Below are positions 1 to 9,214 of a DNA stretch of 64,000 nucleotides, in pieces. Under the pieces are notes generated by a model that had not been told where the DNA came from, searched no databases, and worked only from the letters and a program-made list of their open reading frames with translations. Source of the stretch: Solibaculum mannosilyticum (GTDB taxonomy: Bacteria > Bacillota > Clostridia > Oscillospirales > Acutalibacteraceae); the NCBI RefSeq assembly GCF_015140235.1, contig NZ_AP023321.1, positions 1,106,501-1,170,500 on the forward strand, in the 5' to 3' direction. Each line of letters begins with the position of its first letter. The stretch's first letter is position 1. A program made the position numbers and the translations under genes.

Positions 1-35
1 ATGAAATACAACGCAGCCTGCAGAGCAGGACAAAG

Positions 36-659
36 ATGCAAACGGAAAAAGAGACGATTTCACCCGAACAACTTCAATCTTTTGGAGCGATGCTCCAGGC
101 AGTTGCAGAGAAGCAGGACCGCAACGATCGCCAGATCGCACAGACTTTGCGGGAAAACGCTAATTTTCAAATTCAAGTTCGTCAAGGTATGCAGCACGAT
201 CTGGATGAATTAAAAGCTCAAAGCAATGGAGAACAGTTTAATCCCATTTTAAAAGAGATTGCTACTCTGTATGTAGAATACCACAGTTTGCTGGAAGAGC
301 AACTGGAATCCCGTGTATCCAAAAATCTGATGGCTATGTTTGAACAGATGGCCGATCTTTTAGCCGACTACGAGGCTGAGGTGTGTAGAACTCCTGTGGG
401 GGAAGTGCGCCAGACTAGGATATGTAAAGTTGTCAAGAAGATCCCAACTGGAGATAAAAAGCTACATAATACCGTAGCAAATAGCCGTAAACCAGGGGTT
501 GTACGTGGAAGAACGGTTTTATACCCTGAATTTGTGGATGTTTATGTGTATGACTCCGCATTGGAGCCGATCGAAGCACAAGACAATGAACCTGAGGAAA
601 CGTTTCCTGTTGTGCCGGAGCCGGTGATATCGGAATCTCAGCAAGAGGAAGATTGTTAA
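36..659 (+). CDS. GrpE-like nucleotide-exchange factor (divergent)
   Basis: A 207-residue protein with a long predicted coiled coil (about residues 10-110) followed by a compact C-terminal stretch (about 115-170). The segment around LHNTVANSRKPGVVRGRTV and YPEFVDVYVYD resembles the beta domain of GrpE, where a conserved G-Y/V-x-x-x-x-R-V-x-R-P-x-x-V pattern ends the protein. The tail after residue 170 is acidic and Pro/Glu-rich. It lies 50 bp before an Hsp70 gene, which fits a partner that exchanges its nucleotide. An AGGA sits before ATG 36, but the frame is open to the window edge, so the true start could lie upstream. The GrpE assignment is inferred from layout and a weak motif, not strong identity. 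Confidence 0.5.
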   Translation: MQTEKETISPEQLQSFGAMLQAVAEKQDRNDRQIAQTLRENANFQIQVRQGMQHDLDELKAQSNGEQFNPILKEIATLYVEYHSLLEEQLESRVSKNLMAMFEQMADLLADYEAEVCRTPVGEVRQTRICKVVKKIPTGDKKLHNTVANSRKPGVVRGRTVLYPEFVDVYVYDSALEPIEAQDNEPEETFPVVPEPVISESQQEEDC

Positions 660-709
660 ATTACATGTTTATTATTACAATAGTGTTGTGAAAGGAGATT
701 ATTTATATT

Positions 710-2365
710 ATGAGTACACATGGTATTGACCTTGGAACGACTTACTGCTGCATTTCTACCTTGGATCGAAATGGAAATCCGGAGGTTATCCGCAATCAGA
801 TTGATGCAAGCGATACATTGGCATCGGCAGTATTTTTTGAAAGTGCGGACAATGTCATCATCGGCAATAGTGCAAAAGACATGGTGGAGACTGATGGGGA
901 TCGCGTGGTTCAGTTTGTGAAACGAGAGATCGGAAAACCAGATGCTCCGGTCCGTGAATTTGACGGGAAAACCTATACACCTGTAGAAATCAGCACCCTG
1001 ATTTTAAAGCGTCTCAAACAGATGGTGGAAGAGCAGGGCGGTACCGTAGATGATGTAGTCATTACCTGTCCGGCTTATTTCGGCCTGGAGGAGAGAAATG
1101 CCACCCGTAAAGCTGGTGAAGCTGCCGGCATGAACGTATTAAACCTCATCAACGAACCAACTGCAGCGGCGCTGAGTTATTGTGCCAGACAGTTCCAGGA
1201 GGAACGCACGATCTTAGTCTACGATCTGGGCGGCGGTACTTTTGACGTCACCATTGTCAAGATGTCGCTGGTGACCAATGAGGAAGGCAATGAAGTGCAA
1301 AAGATCAAAGTCATCACCACCGGCGGCAACGACTTGTTGGGCGGTAAAGATTGGGATGACGCTTTGTTCAATTATATTATGCAGGCTTGCTGCGACGAGA
1401 ACGGACTTACCCCGGATGAAATTGATGTGGAAACAAAACAAATCATCCGAAGCAGGGTGGAGACTACGAAAAAGCGTTTGAGCGACAGCGATACCGCTAA
1501 AGTCAAAATCAATGTCAATGGTTCCATGACTAATGTCCAGATTACACGCCAGGAGTTTGAAAATTTGACCTCCGATAAAGTGGCCCAGACCATGAACTAT
1601 GTGGAAGAGACTCTCCAGAAAGCGGGTAATCCTGACATCGATACCGTACTTTTGGTAGGAGGTTCCACCTTCATGCCCATGATCCGGACGGCGGTGGAAG
1701 CACGGTTCCCGGGCAAAGTCCAGATTGAAGATCCCGACCGTGCTGTGGCGAAAGGCGCAGCTATCTATGCCAGCATGCTGGTGGAAGAGATCCAGGAAAA
1801 GGAACAGCAAGCAGGAACTACGGGAGGACAAGGCGGTCAAGAGGAACCCGGAAGTTCTTCCGCCGGCGTAGGCAGCGGAATCACGACCTCAGCTCCAACC
1901 GGCATTATTGAGGATCAAACCCCTCGTTCTTTTGGCCCCGGCGTCTTAAATGAAAATATGGACTACATTGTGGACAACATCATAAAGATGGGGGATGTTA
2001 TGCCGGCATCGGCTGTCAAGACCTATTTTACAGCAGCCGACAACATGGAAAAAATTGTGCTGCGAGTGTTTGAAAACATGTGTATTCTGGATTCACTCAC
2101 TCCCTGCGTCAACAATTTGGGGGAGGAACAGCCTACCGATCCGGCTCACAATGTGAAGCTATTGGGTACTCTAGAGATGCTTTTACCTCCCAACACGGCA
2201 AAAGGCTCTCCCATTGAGGTGAATTTCCAGGTGGATGCCATTGGTGTATATGTCAAAGCAGTCAATTTATCCACCGGAGAGACAGTGGAAACCACATTGC
2301 GGATGGATTCCGATATTGATATGGCGAACAGTGCCGTCAATCAGTTGAGCGTATCCGGCGAATAA
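710..2365 (+). CDS. Hsp70/DnaK-like chaperone lacking the lid
   Basis: A 551-residue Hsp70 homologue. The N-terminal actin-like ATPase domain (about 1-360) carries the phosphate loop IDLGTT near residue 7, INEPTAAALSY, the second phosphate loop VYDLGGGTFDVT and the adenosine motif LLVGGST. A Gly/Ser/Gln-rich linker (about 364-400) leads to a segment with the pattern of a beta-type substrate-binding domain (about 410-540: TAADNMEKIVLRVFEN, then LLPPNTAKGSPIEVNFQVDA). No helical lid follows, so the protein is shorter than DnaK (about 600-640). The start has AAGGAG 12 nt upstream. Its own terminator follows. It is probably not the housekeeping DnaK, given its divergence and its neighbours. Confidence 0.88.
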   Translation: MSTHGIDLGTTYCCISTLDRNGNPEVIRNQIDASDTLASAVFFESADNVIIGNSAKDMVETDGDRVVQFVKREIGKPDAPVREFDGKTYTPVEISTLILKRLKQMVEEQGGTVDDVVITCPAYFGLEERNATRKAGEAAGMNVLNLINEPTAAALSYCARQFQEERTILVYDLGGGTFDVTIVKMSLVTNEEGNEVQKIKVITTGGNDLLGGKDWDDALFNYIMQACCDENGLTPDEIDVETKQIIRSRVETTKKRLSDSDTAKVKINVNGSMTNVQITRQEFENLTSDKVAQTMNYVEETLQKAGNPDIDTVLLVGGSTFMPMIRTAVEARFPGKVQIEDPDRAVAKGAAIYASMLVEEIQEKEQQAGTTGGQGGQEEPGSSSAGVGSGITTSAPTGIIEDQTPRSFGPGVLNENMDYIVDNIIKMGDVMPASAVKTYFTAADNMEKIVLRVFENMCILDSLTPCVNNLGEEQPTDPAHNVKLLGTLEMLLPPNTAKGSPIEVNFQVDAIGVYVKAVNLSTGETVETTLRMDSDIDMANSAVNQLSVSGE

Positions 2366-2460
2366 ACCAGTATAAGCTGGGAAAAGTGCTGCTGATTTTT
2401 GAGCACATCTTTTGGATACGGTAGAACCTAGTTGCTGGATGGATTTGGCTGTAAAACGAA

Positions 2461-2502
2461 AGGGTGCGCTCTGATAAGTCCCAGATCAGGCGCACCCTTT
2501 TT
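2461..2502 (+). terminator. Rho-independent terminator after the lidless Hsp70
   Basis: AGGGTGCGC (2461-2469) pairs with GCGCACCCT (2490-2498), the inner CTGAT/ATCAG bases extend the stem, and a T run follows. It separates the first Hsp70 from the Hsp70-vWA gene, so the island has at least two transcription units or an attenuated read-through point. Confidence 0.8.
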
Positions 2503-2562
2503 GTGATATTTTGTGCAAAGGGAGCCCGTACAGCTTTTTTTGCAGTTGGGAGGGAAACCACA

Positions 2563-4821
2563 TTGGGAATCAAGATAGGAATTGATTTGGGCACCACCTT
2601 TTCTGCTGTGGCTATGATAGACAAACAAAAGGGGATACCAGTTATTATCCCGAACTCCATGGGCGAACGCATTACTCCATCGGTCATCCAGTTTACTGAG
2701 GATGGAGATATCATCGTAGGAGCTGAGGCGAAAGAGGCGTTTGAGGCAGGAGAATCGGGCTGCACTTCGGTATTCAAACGCAGCATGGGAAAGAACGATA
2801 CGTACTGTACCTTTTATGGAAAGAGCTATACGGCGGAAGATTTGTCGGCCATTCTCTTGAAGCACCTGAAAGAGGAGGCAGAAAAGGTCACTGGTCAGAA
2901 AGTGGAAGAAGCGGTGGTAACGGTCCCCGCTTATTTTTACCATAAAGAACGCCAAGCCACGATCAATGCGGCCAAAAAAGCCGGTCTCAAAATCCGGCAG
3001 ATTATCAACGAACCTACGGCAGCTGCCATGAACTACGGCGTTAATCACTGGAGAGAAAATGCGCGTGTTCTTGTGTATGATTTAGGCGGAGGAACTTTTG
3101 ACGTCACATTGGTGCAGATGAAAAAAGACGGACAAATGGAGTCGCTGCAAACCACAGGAGACCATACCCTGGGCGGCAAGGACTGGGATGCACGTATTTG
3201 CGCATTGCTGGAGGCCAGGGTAGCGTCGGATACAGGTGTTTTAACCAGCGAATATCCTCAAGTGAGACAGGTCATCAGTCAAATGGCGGAAAGCGTTAAA
3301 AAACAATTGACTTCACGAAATACCGCTTCTGCGCGCATCAATCTGCCGGGATACGGATGGTATGGAACCTCTGTAACATTGGAAGAGTTTGACCAAAGCA
3401 CTACCGACTTAATCCAGAGGACGGGTGCATTGTGCGAAAATTTACTCAAGGGGCTGGGCATCGGATGGCAAGATATCACTGATATCCTGCTGGTAGGCGG
3501 ATCGACACGGATGCGCCAGGTATCCACATATCTCAAAAGCGTGAGCGGACACACCCCATTGTCCCAAGTCAATCCCGATGAAGCCGTAGCGTTGGGTGCG
3601 GCGATTCAAGTGCATTTGCCGCTTCCGGAATACAGCGTATTGACCATGGCTCCTCAGGAGATGGAAAATAAAAAGAAAACAGGATTTCGTCTGTTTTCTT
3701 CCAAGAAGCCGTCTGAACCTTCCTCCAAGCCATCTCCGCAGCATCCTCTTCCTAGAACGGTAGGGAAAGAGACCACACTGGAAAACGCTTTGTGCATGAA
3801 CCATGTGGATGTTGTAGCCCATGCCATGGGAATTATTGCCGTCAATGCGGAGGGAACGTATTATATTAACAAGACCATTGTACCGGCCAATCAGAAGATC
3901 CCTGTAAAATGTGCGCGGGCATTTCATTATTATACATCTTCCACAGAAGAAAACGAATTGGAAATTTACGTTTTGCAGGGGGAAAAAGCGCCGCTGGAAT
4001 GCCAGATCATCGGTAAGTATGTGGTGTCTGGCATCCATCATGACAGAGCACACAACCCCACCTTGATCCGCATCCAGTATAGCTATGATGTTAACGGCAT
4101 GGTTCATGTACAGGCCCGCCAAGAGAAGGATCGTTTTGATTTACCCATTCGCGAGGAGCCTGTACCAGACGATATGAGCAAATACGGACGTCCCATTGAT
4201 CCAAGTGAGATGGCTCCCGTAATGGAACCGCTTTCCTTGGTGATGGCGGTGGATGTATCCGGAAGCATGTCGGGCAAGCCGATTCAAGACGCTTTAGACG
4301 CTATGTGCCATTTTGTGGATCAGTTTGACGATTACCCCGGAGATGTCCAAATTGGAATTATCGCAGTATCGGATCGATCCAAGATTGTTCAGAATCTGAC
4401 CAGCGATTTAAAAAGATGCAAAAGTTCGATCCGGTCCATCAGAAGCTGCATGACGGGAGTATGCAACGACGGCCATCCCTTTGACGATATCAGCCGGATG
4501 CTTTCCCGATGCGATAGTAAAAATATGGCCATTGTCCTGGCCGACGGCGTATGGTCATACCAGAATCGGGCCATCCGAGCAGCGAAATCTTGCCATCAGC
4601 AGGGCATTGATATTACAGGTATCGGGTTCGGGTCGGCTGATAAACAGTTTCTTCGGGATATTAGCTCTGGAGATGTCAAATCCATGTTGGTCAACCAAAG
4701 TGAACTGACAAAAAGTTTTGGTAAAATCGCGCAGGAGATCGGCGGCGGGTCGGGAGGCAAACGAGGAAAAGCCGGTTCAGAGACGCAGGTTGACACTTGG
4801 GAAGCGGTGGATGAGTGTTGA
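2563..4821 (+). CDS. Hsp70-vWA fusion protein
   Basis: A fusion of 752 residues from TTG 2563, chosen because GGGAGG lies 9 nt upstream and the protein then begins MGIKIGIDLGTT, as Hsp70s do; the open frame runs back to 2464 through the terminator. Domains: Hsp70 ATPase (about 1-365, with NEPTAAAMNYG, VYDLGGGTFDVTLVQM and LLVGGSTRMRQ), a Lys/Ser/Pro-rich linker (366-406), an SBD-beta-like segment (406-536), and a von Willebrand A domain (about 556-712) with a complete-looking MIDAS start, DVSGSMS near residue 563, and the later acidic LADG. vWA domains bind protein ligands through a metal, so the protein may tether an Hsp70 activity to a partner of the island. The tail is Gly/Lys-rich. Confidence 0.88.
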   Translation: MGIKIGIDLGTTFSAVAMIDKQKGIPVIIPNSMGERITPSVIQFTEDGDIIVGAEAKEAFEAGESGCTSVFKRSMGKNDTYCTFYGKSYTAEDLSAILLKHLKEEAEKVTGQKVEEAVVTVPAYFYHKERQATINAAKKAGLKIRQIINEPTAAAMNYGVNHWRENARVLVYDLGGGTFDVTLVQMKKDGQMESLQTTGDHTLGGKDWDARICALLEARVASDTGVLTSEYPQVRQVISQMAESVKKQLTSRNTASARINLPGYGWYGTSVTLEEFDQSTTDLIQRTGALCENLLKGLGIGWQDITDILLVGGSTRMRQVSTYLKSVSGHTPLSQVNPDEAVALGAAIQVHLPLPEYSVLTMAPQEMENKKKTGFRLFSSKKPSEPSSKPSPQHPLPRTVGKETTLENALCMNHVDVVAHAMGIIAVNAEGTYYINKTIVPANQKIPVKCARAFHYYTSSTEENELEIYVLQGEKAPLECQIIGKYVVSGIHHDRAHNPTLIRIQYSYDVNGMVHVQARQEKDRFDLPIREEPVPDDMSKYGRPIDPSEMAPVMEPLSLVMAVDVSGSMSGKPIQDALDAMCHFVDQFDDYPGDVQIGIIAVSDRSKIVQNLTSDLKRCKSSIRSIRSCMTGVCNDGHPFDDISRMLSRCDSKNMAIVLADGVWSYQNRAIRAAKSCHQQGIDITGIGFGSADKQFLRDISSGDVKSMLVNQSELTKSFGKIAQEIGGGSGGKRGKAGSETQVDTWEAVDEC

Positions 4822-4886
4822 GATTGCGCAGTTGTGTGTCGATCGGAGAGAAAGGGCAGGCAGATTTTCTAGAAAGGAAGTAGGGC

Positions 4887-7800
4887 ATGGAACGAAAAAA
4901 TTATTTTGAAATGTTAGGTCTGGATTTTGATCCACCTGAACGAAATGAACGCAAGATGCAGCTGGCCCTCGATAACTGGAAAAAGCGGATGGAAGATATG
5001 CTTGCCAATGAGACCATTGCCACAAGAAGAACCGCTATTTCGGATGAACTAAGTCAATACAATGCCATTTCTGACTTGTTAAAAGATACCAAATTACGAA
5101 ATCAAGAGGCAAGGGCCTTAAAGGAACAGCGTATCCAACAGTTGGAGAAGCTGATTGATATTTTATTGATGGGCCAGTCCGGGACGATGGAGGTTACCGG
5201 TGCACAAATACGCAACGTTTCTTTAAAACTCAAATTGTCCATTAAAACGGTGGAGGAGATCTACAAGAAGAAAGGCTTTGAAATCCAAAAACGAAATGCT
5301 ACCATAAGCTTGAATGAAGCATTTCTCTCCACTGTTATTTTTAATAATATCTGTGATAAATTAGATCAATTGCGGAAGATGACTATCCCCCAGTATCCTT
5401 GGACGTCCAACGTGACGGATCTGTATGATCTGGCTTGTTTTCTCAGCGGAGGAGGGGAGGAAGACCGCACTAGTTTTCACCGGAAGCGGACGGCGGAGTT
5501 GCACGGCATTATGGATAGCTGGTCGGCTCGTCTAGCCAGTGATATGAGTGCTCAAGGACATCTGCTTGCGGATCTTTTTACCGCAGGCACAAGCCAGGTA
5601 TTTGATTCGGAGGCAAACCGGAAAAAGTACGATCAATCTCTGGAGCGAAATAAATTAAAAGAATTTTTTGCTCTGTTAAAAAGTGCGCCGGAGGACTTTA
5701 AACGGGACCGATATTTCGCCGATACCTGTATTGGAACCATTCAAAAAAGTTTTCCGGATTATAACTTAGCTCTGGCTCTCTATAATCAAGAGGCCGGCAT
5801 TGCACAAGATCCTTATGAACCGATCGAGGCTCTGATCCATGTCAGCTGCGGCGTGTGTCATACACCTGCCCAGTTCCGCACCCACGAAGAAGCGGAAAAG
5901 GCTCGATGCGCGGCCTGTGGCGCTTCACTTTATACCCAATGCCCAAAATGTGGGCGAAAGGTTCCAACGTCAGCTGATCGATGCTTATGCAATTTCCAAC
6001 TCTCTGAGATGCAGTTTTTTGAGGATTATTTGAAAGCCGCTCAGTTTGCTTTAAAAGAGATGGATCTGTCTGAAGCGAGAAGACAGCTTTCCCTTGCGGA
6101 GAATGCCTATCCTGGACATCCCAAACTAGCATCGCTTCAGAAACAAGTCAAAGAGGAAAGCGATCGTTACCAAAAGCCTTTGGACGAATTACAAGCTCTT
6201 ATTGCAGGGAATCTATTTTCCCAAGCCCAAAAGAAGCTTCATTTGATTGCATCCACTATGCCGCAGCTCAGGTTAGATACGCAACGAAAACTGATCCAGG
6301 AGAAGTTGGAGGAGGCAAAAAGACGAATGCCTTTGCCATCGATTTCTCCAGCCGATGCGGCAAATCGATGTATGGAAGTTCTCCGCATTGTCAAGGATTA
6401 TCAGCCTGCATTGGATCAATTGAGATCTTATCCGCCAAGGATGCCGCAGAATCTGCAGGCTGCTACACAAAATACTTCAAAACTGATATGCATTCTAAGC
6501 TGGACTGCTGCCGGTGACAGCGGCGTGACCTATCAGGTAGTACGCAAGAAGAATGGCATTCCTAGCCAGTATTCAGATGGAGAGATCTTAGCGAAGGATC
6601 TCAATGCACTGGAATACAGAGATGAATCCATTCAACCGGGTGTCAGTTATGGATATGGTGTATTTGCCTGCCGATATGGTGTATATTCTCCTGCCGCTAC
6701 CTGTGAAGTAGTAAACTACAGTGAACTGGACGAAAGCAAATTGGAAGCGGTATCGGAAAACGGAAGATGTTGTTTTAGATGGTCTTTGCCGACAAATTGC
6801 CAAGGAGTTCGGATCCTGCGGGCACAAAATGCTATACCGGGAGAAGCGCCAGGCCGGGATGCCACGGTGGTGGTGAGCGGCGCTTCGACAAATTTTGAAG
6901 ATTGCAATGTACAAAACAATGTCCGGTACGGTTACCGTTTGCAGTGTATTTATCCCTACCAGAATGGATTCCGGTTCAGCCGTGGCATTACAACGATGCT
7001 GATGCCGGAAGCCGCTCCTGTAGCTGTACAAAATGTAACCATTCAGATGAGGGGAAAGACTGCCACTGTCTCATGGAAAAATGTGGAGAATGTCCGGCGT
7101 ATGATTCTCATCCGAGAAGTCAAAAATTCGGTCTCAAGGGATCAGATCGGCAAACTGTTTCATATGTCAGATCTGTTATCCGTACTGGGGAGAGGCAAAG
7201 CATTTGCCAGCGCAACCAATACCGATGGTTCCTGTCAGTTTGAGTTGCCTCCTCATACGTCTTGCAATTTGGCTATCGTATCGGCCTCCAGTTCCAAAGG
7301 CGTAATTTCGGATATTATCCGCGTATCCAGCGTGGAAAAATGCGAAATCAACCGGTCGGAAACTAGGATTGAAAACAATATGCTTAAAATTGTTTTGCAA
7401 AAACTCCCCATGTATTTGGAAGCAATCCATTACATAGCCGCCGTCAAGACAGGGCCTTCCATCCCGTGGGCGGCGCAAGAGGATGCCAAAGAGAGAAATC
7501 TTCTAATGATTTCAAGATCCAACTATGAAAAAGACGGTATGATTGTGGTAAATCGCCTTCCGGAAGAGAACTTATATATTTCTGTTATTGGCCAGTACAA
7601 AATGCCCAATGGAACGGTGGTTTATTCTGAACCATCCCGTATTAAGCTGAGCAATAAACCAAAAGAAAAGATTTCTTATCATCTGGAGTGGGCTTCAGCC
7701 GGGTTCTTTTCCAGCAGGAAGAAACCTAAAAATTGTAAGTTGATTGTCCAAAGCGATGCCCCGGAGATACCACAGATGAAATTGGTGTATCGTTCGGACG

Positions 7801-8027
7801 GCCACATTCCTATGAAGTTACAAGATCCAAAGACCGTTGTGCTGCACTTGATACCGGAATCAGAGAATGGACTTTCAAATGGGAAATATGTTTATTCATT
7901 TCCCGATTCTACTTGGGAAAGCATTGATCCTAAGACGGAAATCCGCCTGATGATTTCGGATAACGATAGGGCGGAATATGAGGTTGTTTGCAGCGACTTA
8001 TCCAGTCTGAAGGTACCGCAATCTTAA
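4887..8027 (+). CDS. J-like, zinc-ribbon and FN3 multidomain scaffold
   Basis: A 1046-residue protein. It opens with NYFEMLGLDFDPPERNERK, which resembles helix I of a J domain, but I see no His-Pro-Asp loop, so it should not stimulate Hsp70 in the standard way. A helical region follows. Zinc-ribbon-like Cys pairs lie at about 318-375 (CGVC, CAAC, CPKC and a closing C-x-C). Next come TPR-like helices (about 380-480) and then several beta-rich repeats that look like fibronectin type III modules (about 530-1000). The start has AAGGAAG ahead of ATG. It lies between the Hsp70-vWA gene and the GTPase, so I read it as an adaptor or scaffold. I do not recognise a named family across the full length. 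Confidence 0.7.
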   Translation: MERKNYFEMLGLDFDPPERNERKMQLALDNWKKRMEDMLANETIATRRTAISDELSQYNAISDLLKDTKLRNQEARALKEQRIQQLEKLIDILLMGQSGTMEVTGAQIRNVSLKLKLSIKTVEEIYKKKGFEIQKRNATISLNEAFLSTVIFNNICDKLDQLRKMTIPQYPWTSNVTDLYDLACFLSGGGEEDRTSFHRKRTAELHGIMDSWSARLASDMSAQGHLLADLFTAGTSQVFDSEANRKKYDQSLERNKLKEFFALLKSAPEDFKRDRYFADTCIGTIQKSFPDYNLALALYNQEAGIAQDPYEPIEALIHVSCGVCHTPAQFRTHEEAEKARCAACGASLYTQCPKCGRKVPTSADRCLCNFQLSEMQFFEDYLKAAQFALKEMDLSEARRQLSLAENAYPGHPKLASLQKQVKEESDRYQKPLDELQALIAGNLFSQAQKKLHLIASTMPQLRLDTQRKLIQEKLEEAKRRMPLPSISPADAANRCMEVLRIVKDYQPALDQLRSYPPRMPQNLQAATQNTSKLICILSWTAAGDSGVTYQVVRKKNGIPSQYSDGEILAKDLNALEYRDESIQPGVSYGYGVFACRYGVYSPAATCEVVNYSELDESKLEAVSENGRCCFRWSLPTNCQGVRILRAQNAIPGEAPGRDATVVVSGASTNFEDCNVQNNVRYGYRLQCIYPYQNGFRFSRGITTMLMPEAAPVAVQNVTIQMRGKTATVSWKNVENVRRMILIREVKNSVSRDQIGKLFHMSDLLSVLGRGKAFASATNTDGSCQFELPPHTSCNLAIVSASSSKGVISDIIRVSSVEKCEINRSETRIENNMLKIVLQKLPMYLEAIHYIAAVKTGPSIPWAAQEDAKERNLLMISRSNYEKDGMIVVNRLPEENLYISVIGQYKMPNGTVVYSEPSRIKLSNKPKEKISYHLEWASAGFFSSRKKPKNCKLIVQSDAPEIPQMKLVYRSDGHIPMKLQDPKTVVLHLIPESENGLSNGKYVYSFPDSTWESIDPKTEIRLMISDNDRAEYEVVCSDLSSLKVPQS

Positions 8028-8064
8028 AGAAAATTGTTGTTATTAAAATGGAGGTGCTAAAATC

Positions 8065-9180
8065 GTGGCAATATTACATTCGAATGTATTGTGTCCGTAC
8101 TGCTTATCGGAGCTGCGGGATAAGGATGTAAAGTTTGTGTGCCCTATGTGCGGGACAGAGGTTGTTCCATCTAAAATGGATGTCATGCTAAAAAAGATCC
8201 CGAAGTGTAAAAACGCCGGCTGTCACAACACTTTGGCCAGCGATAGAACTTGTAGTCATTGCAACGCCAGCTTACCGCCGGATATCTTGGACTATTCCAA
8301 GTATCTGCGCTTCAGTATCTTGGGAATCACAGGGGCAGGCAAAACCAATTTTCTCACCGCTATGCTTCATGAGCTTCGTCATACGTCGGGATCACCTTTG
8401 GTAATAGCCCCTATGGACAACAATACCAGTACAATCTTTCAGGATAATGTGAGAGCCATGTACGATCAACGTCAACCGGTTCCCGCCACACCTCCTGGAA
8501 CACCGCCCCAGCCTCAGCAGTGGCGTATCCGTGACCGCAGTAAAATGTCCGATAAAAAGATCGCATCTTATTCCATGACCATTTTTGACGGCGCTGGAGA
8601 AGATTGTGAAAATATCAATCCAGTCATCAGCCGCTATATTTCCCAATCCAAGGTTTTGGTCGTGCTGATTGATCCGCTGGCGTTACCGGGGGTCTGCAAC
8701 TCGATCTCACCGGATGTCCTGCGGTGGTCCACTACCGCCCAGCATGACATGGACGCTTCGGCCAACATGGTGGACGGTATTGCCGATTACATCCGTCAAA
8801 GTTGTGGACTCCGCCCGGGTGCATTGATTGACCGGGACGTGGCAGTGGTGTTTACAAAGATGGATGCAGTAAAAGATAGTTTTGGAAGCGCTACCGTCAC
8901 ACAGCCCAGTCCCCATCTCAACCGGAAGGGATTCGTCAAAGCCGACAGCGATGCTGTGGATGCTGAAATCAAAGACTGGCTGGAGGCCCAAGGAGAATCC
9001 ACTTTCTTAGCAGCCATCGACACCAATTTTCGCCAAGGACGAGTGCGATTTTTTGGCGTGTCCAGTTTTGGCCAGCCGCCGACCGGTGACAACCAGTTGA
9101 GCAAGATAATACCGCATCGAGTGTTGGATCCGCTGATGTGGATGCTATCCAAAGAGGGCATTATTCCCGTCTTATCGTAA
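8065..9180 (+). CDS. Zinc-ribbon P-loop GTPase
   Basis: A 371-residue protein starting at GTG 8065, 8 nt after GGAGGTG. The first 70 residues hold four Cys pairs (C10/C13, C26/C29, C48/C53, C63/C66) forming two probable zinc ribbons. A P-loop GITGAGKT spans residues 87-94. The hydrophobic strand VLVVLIDPLALPG (about 195-207) resembles a Walker B region, and VFTKMD (about 261-266) is a TKxD guanine-specificity motif, making this a TRAFAC-type GTPase rather than an ATPase. The next gene resembles the GAP1 (GTPase-associated protein 1) family, which comparative genomics places beside such GTPases in predicted bacterial conflict systems. It probably acts as the nucleotide-controlled switch of the island. 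Confidence 0.8.
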   Translation: MAILHSNVLCPYCLSELRDKDVKFVCPMCGTEVVPSKMDVMLKKIPKCKNAGCHNTLASDRTCSHCNASLPPDILDYSKYLRFSILGITGAGKTNFLTAMLHELRHTSGSPLVIAPMDNNTSTIFQDNVRAMYDQRQPVPATPPGTPPQPQQWRIRDRSKMSDKKIASYSMTIFDGAGEDCENINPVISRYISQSKVLVVLIDPLALPGVCNSISPDVLRWSTTAQHDMDASANMVDGIADYIRQSCGLRPGALIDRDVAVVFTKMDAVKDSFGSATVTQPSPHLNRKGFVKADSDAVDAEIKDWLEAQGESTFLAAIDTNFRQGRVRFFGVSSFGQPPTGDNQLSKIIPHRVLDPLMWMLSKEGIIPVLS

Positions 9181-9214
9181 CGGTACACGCTATTTTTGAA
9201 AGGAAGGGCTCTTT

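Noticed and set aside
1214-1840. - strand frame opposite the first Hsp70
   Set aside because: Antisense shadow of a conserved Hsp70 ATPase domain.
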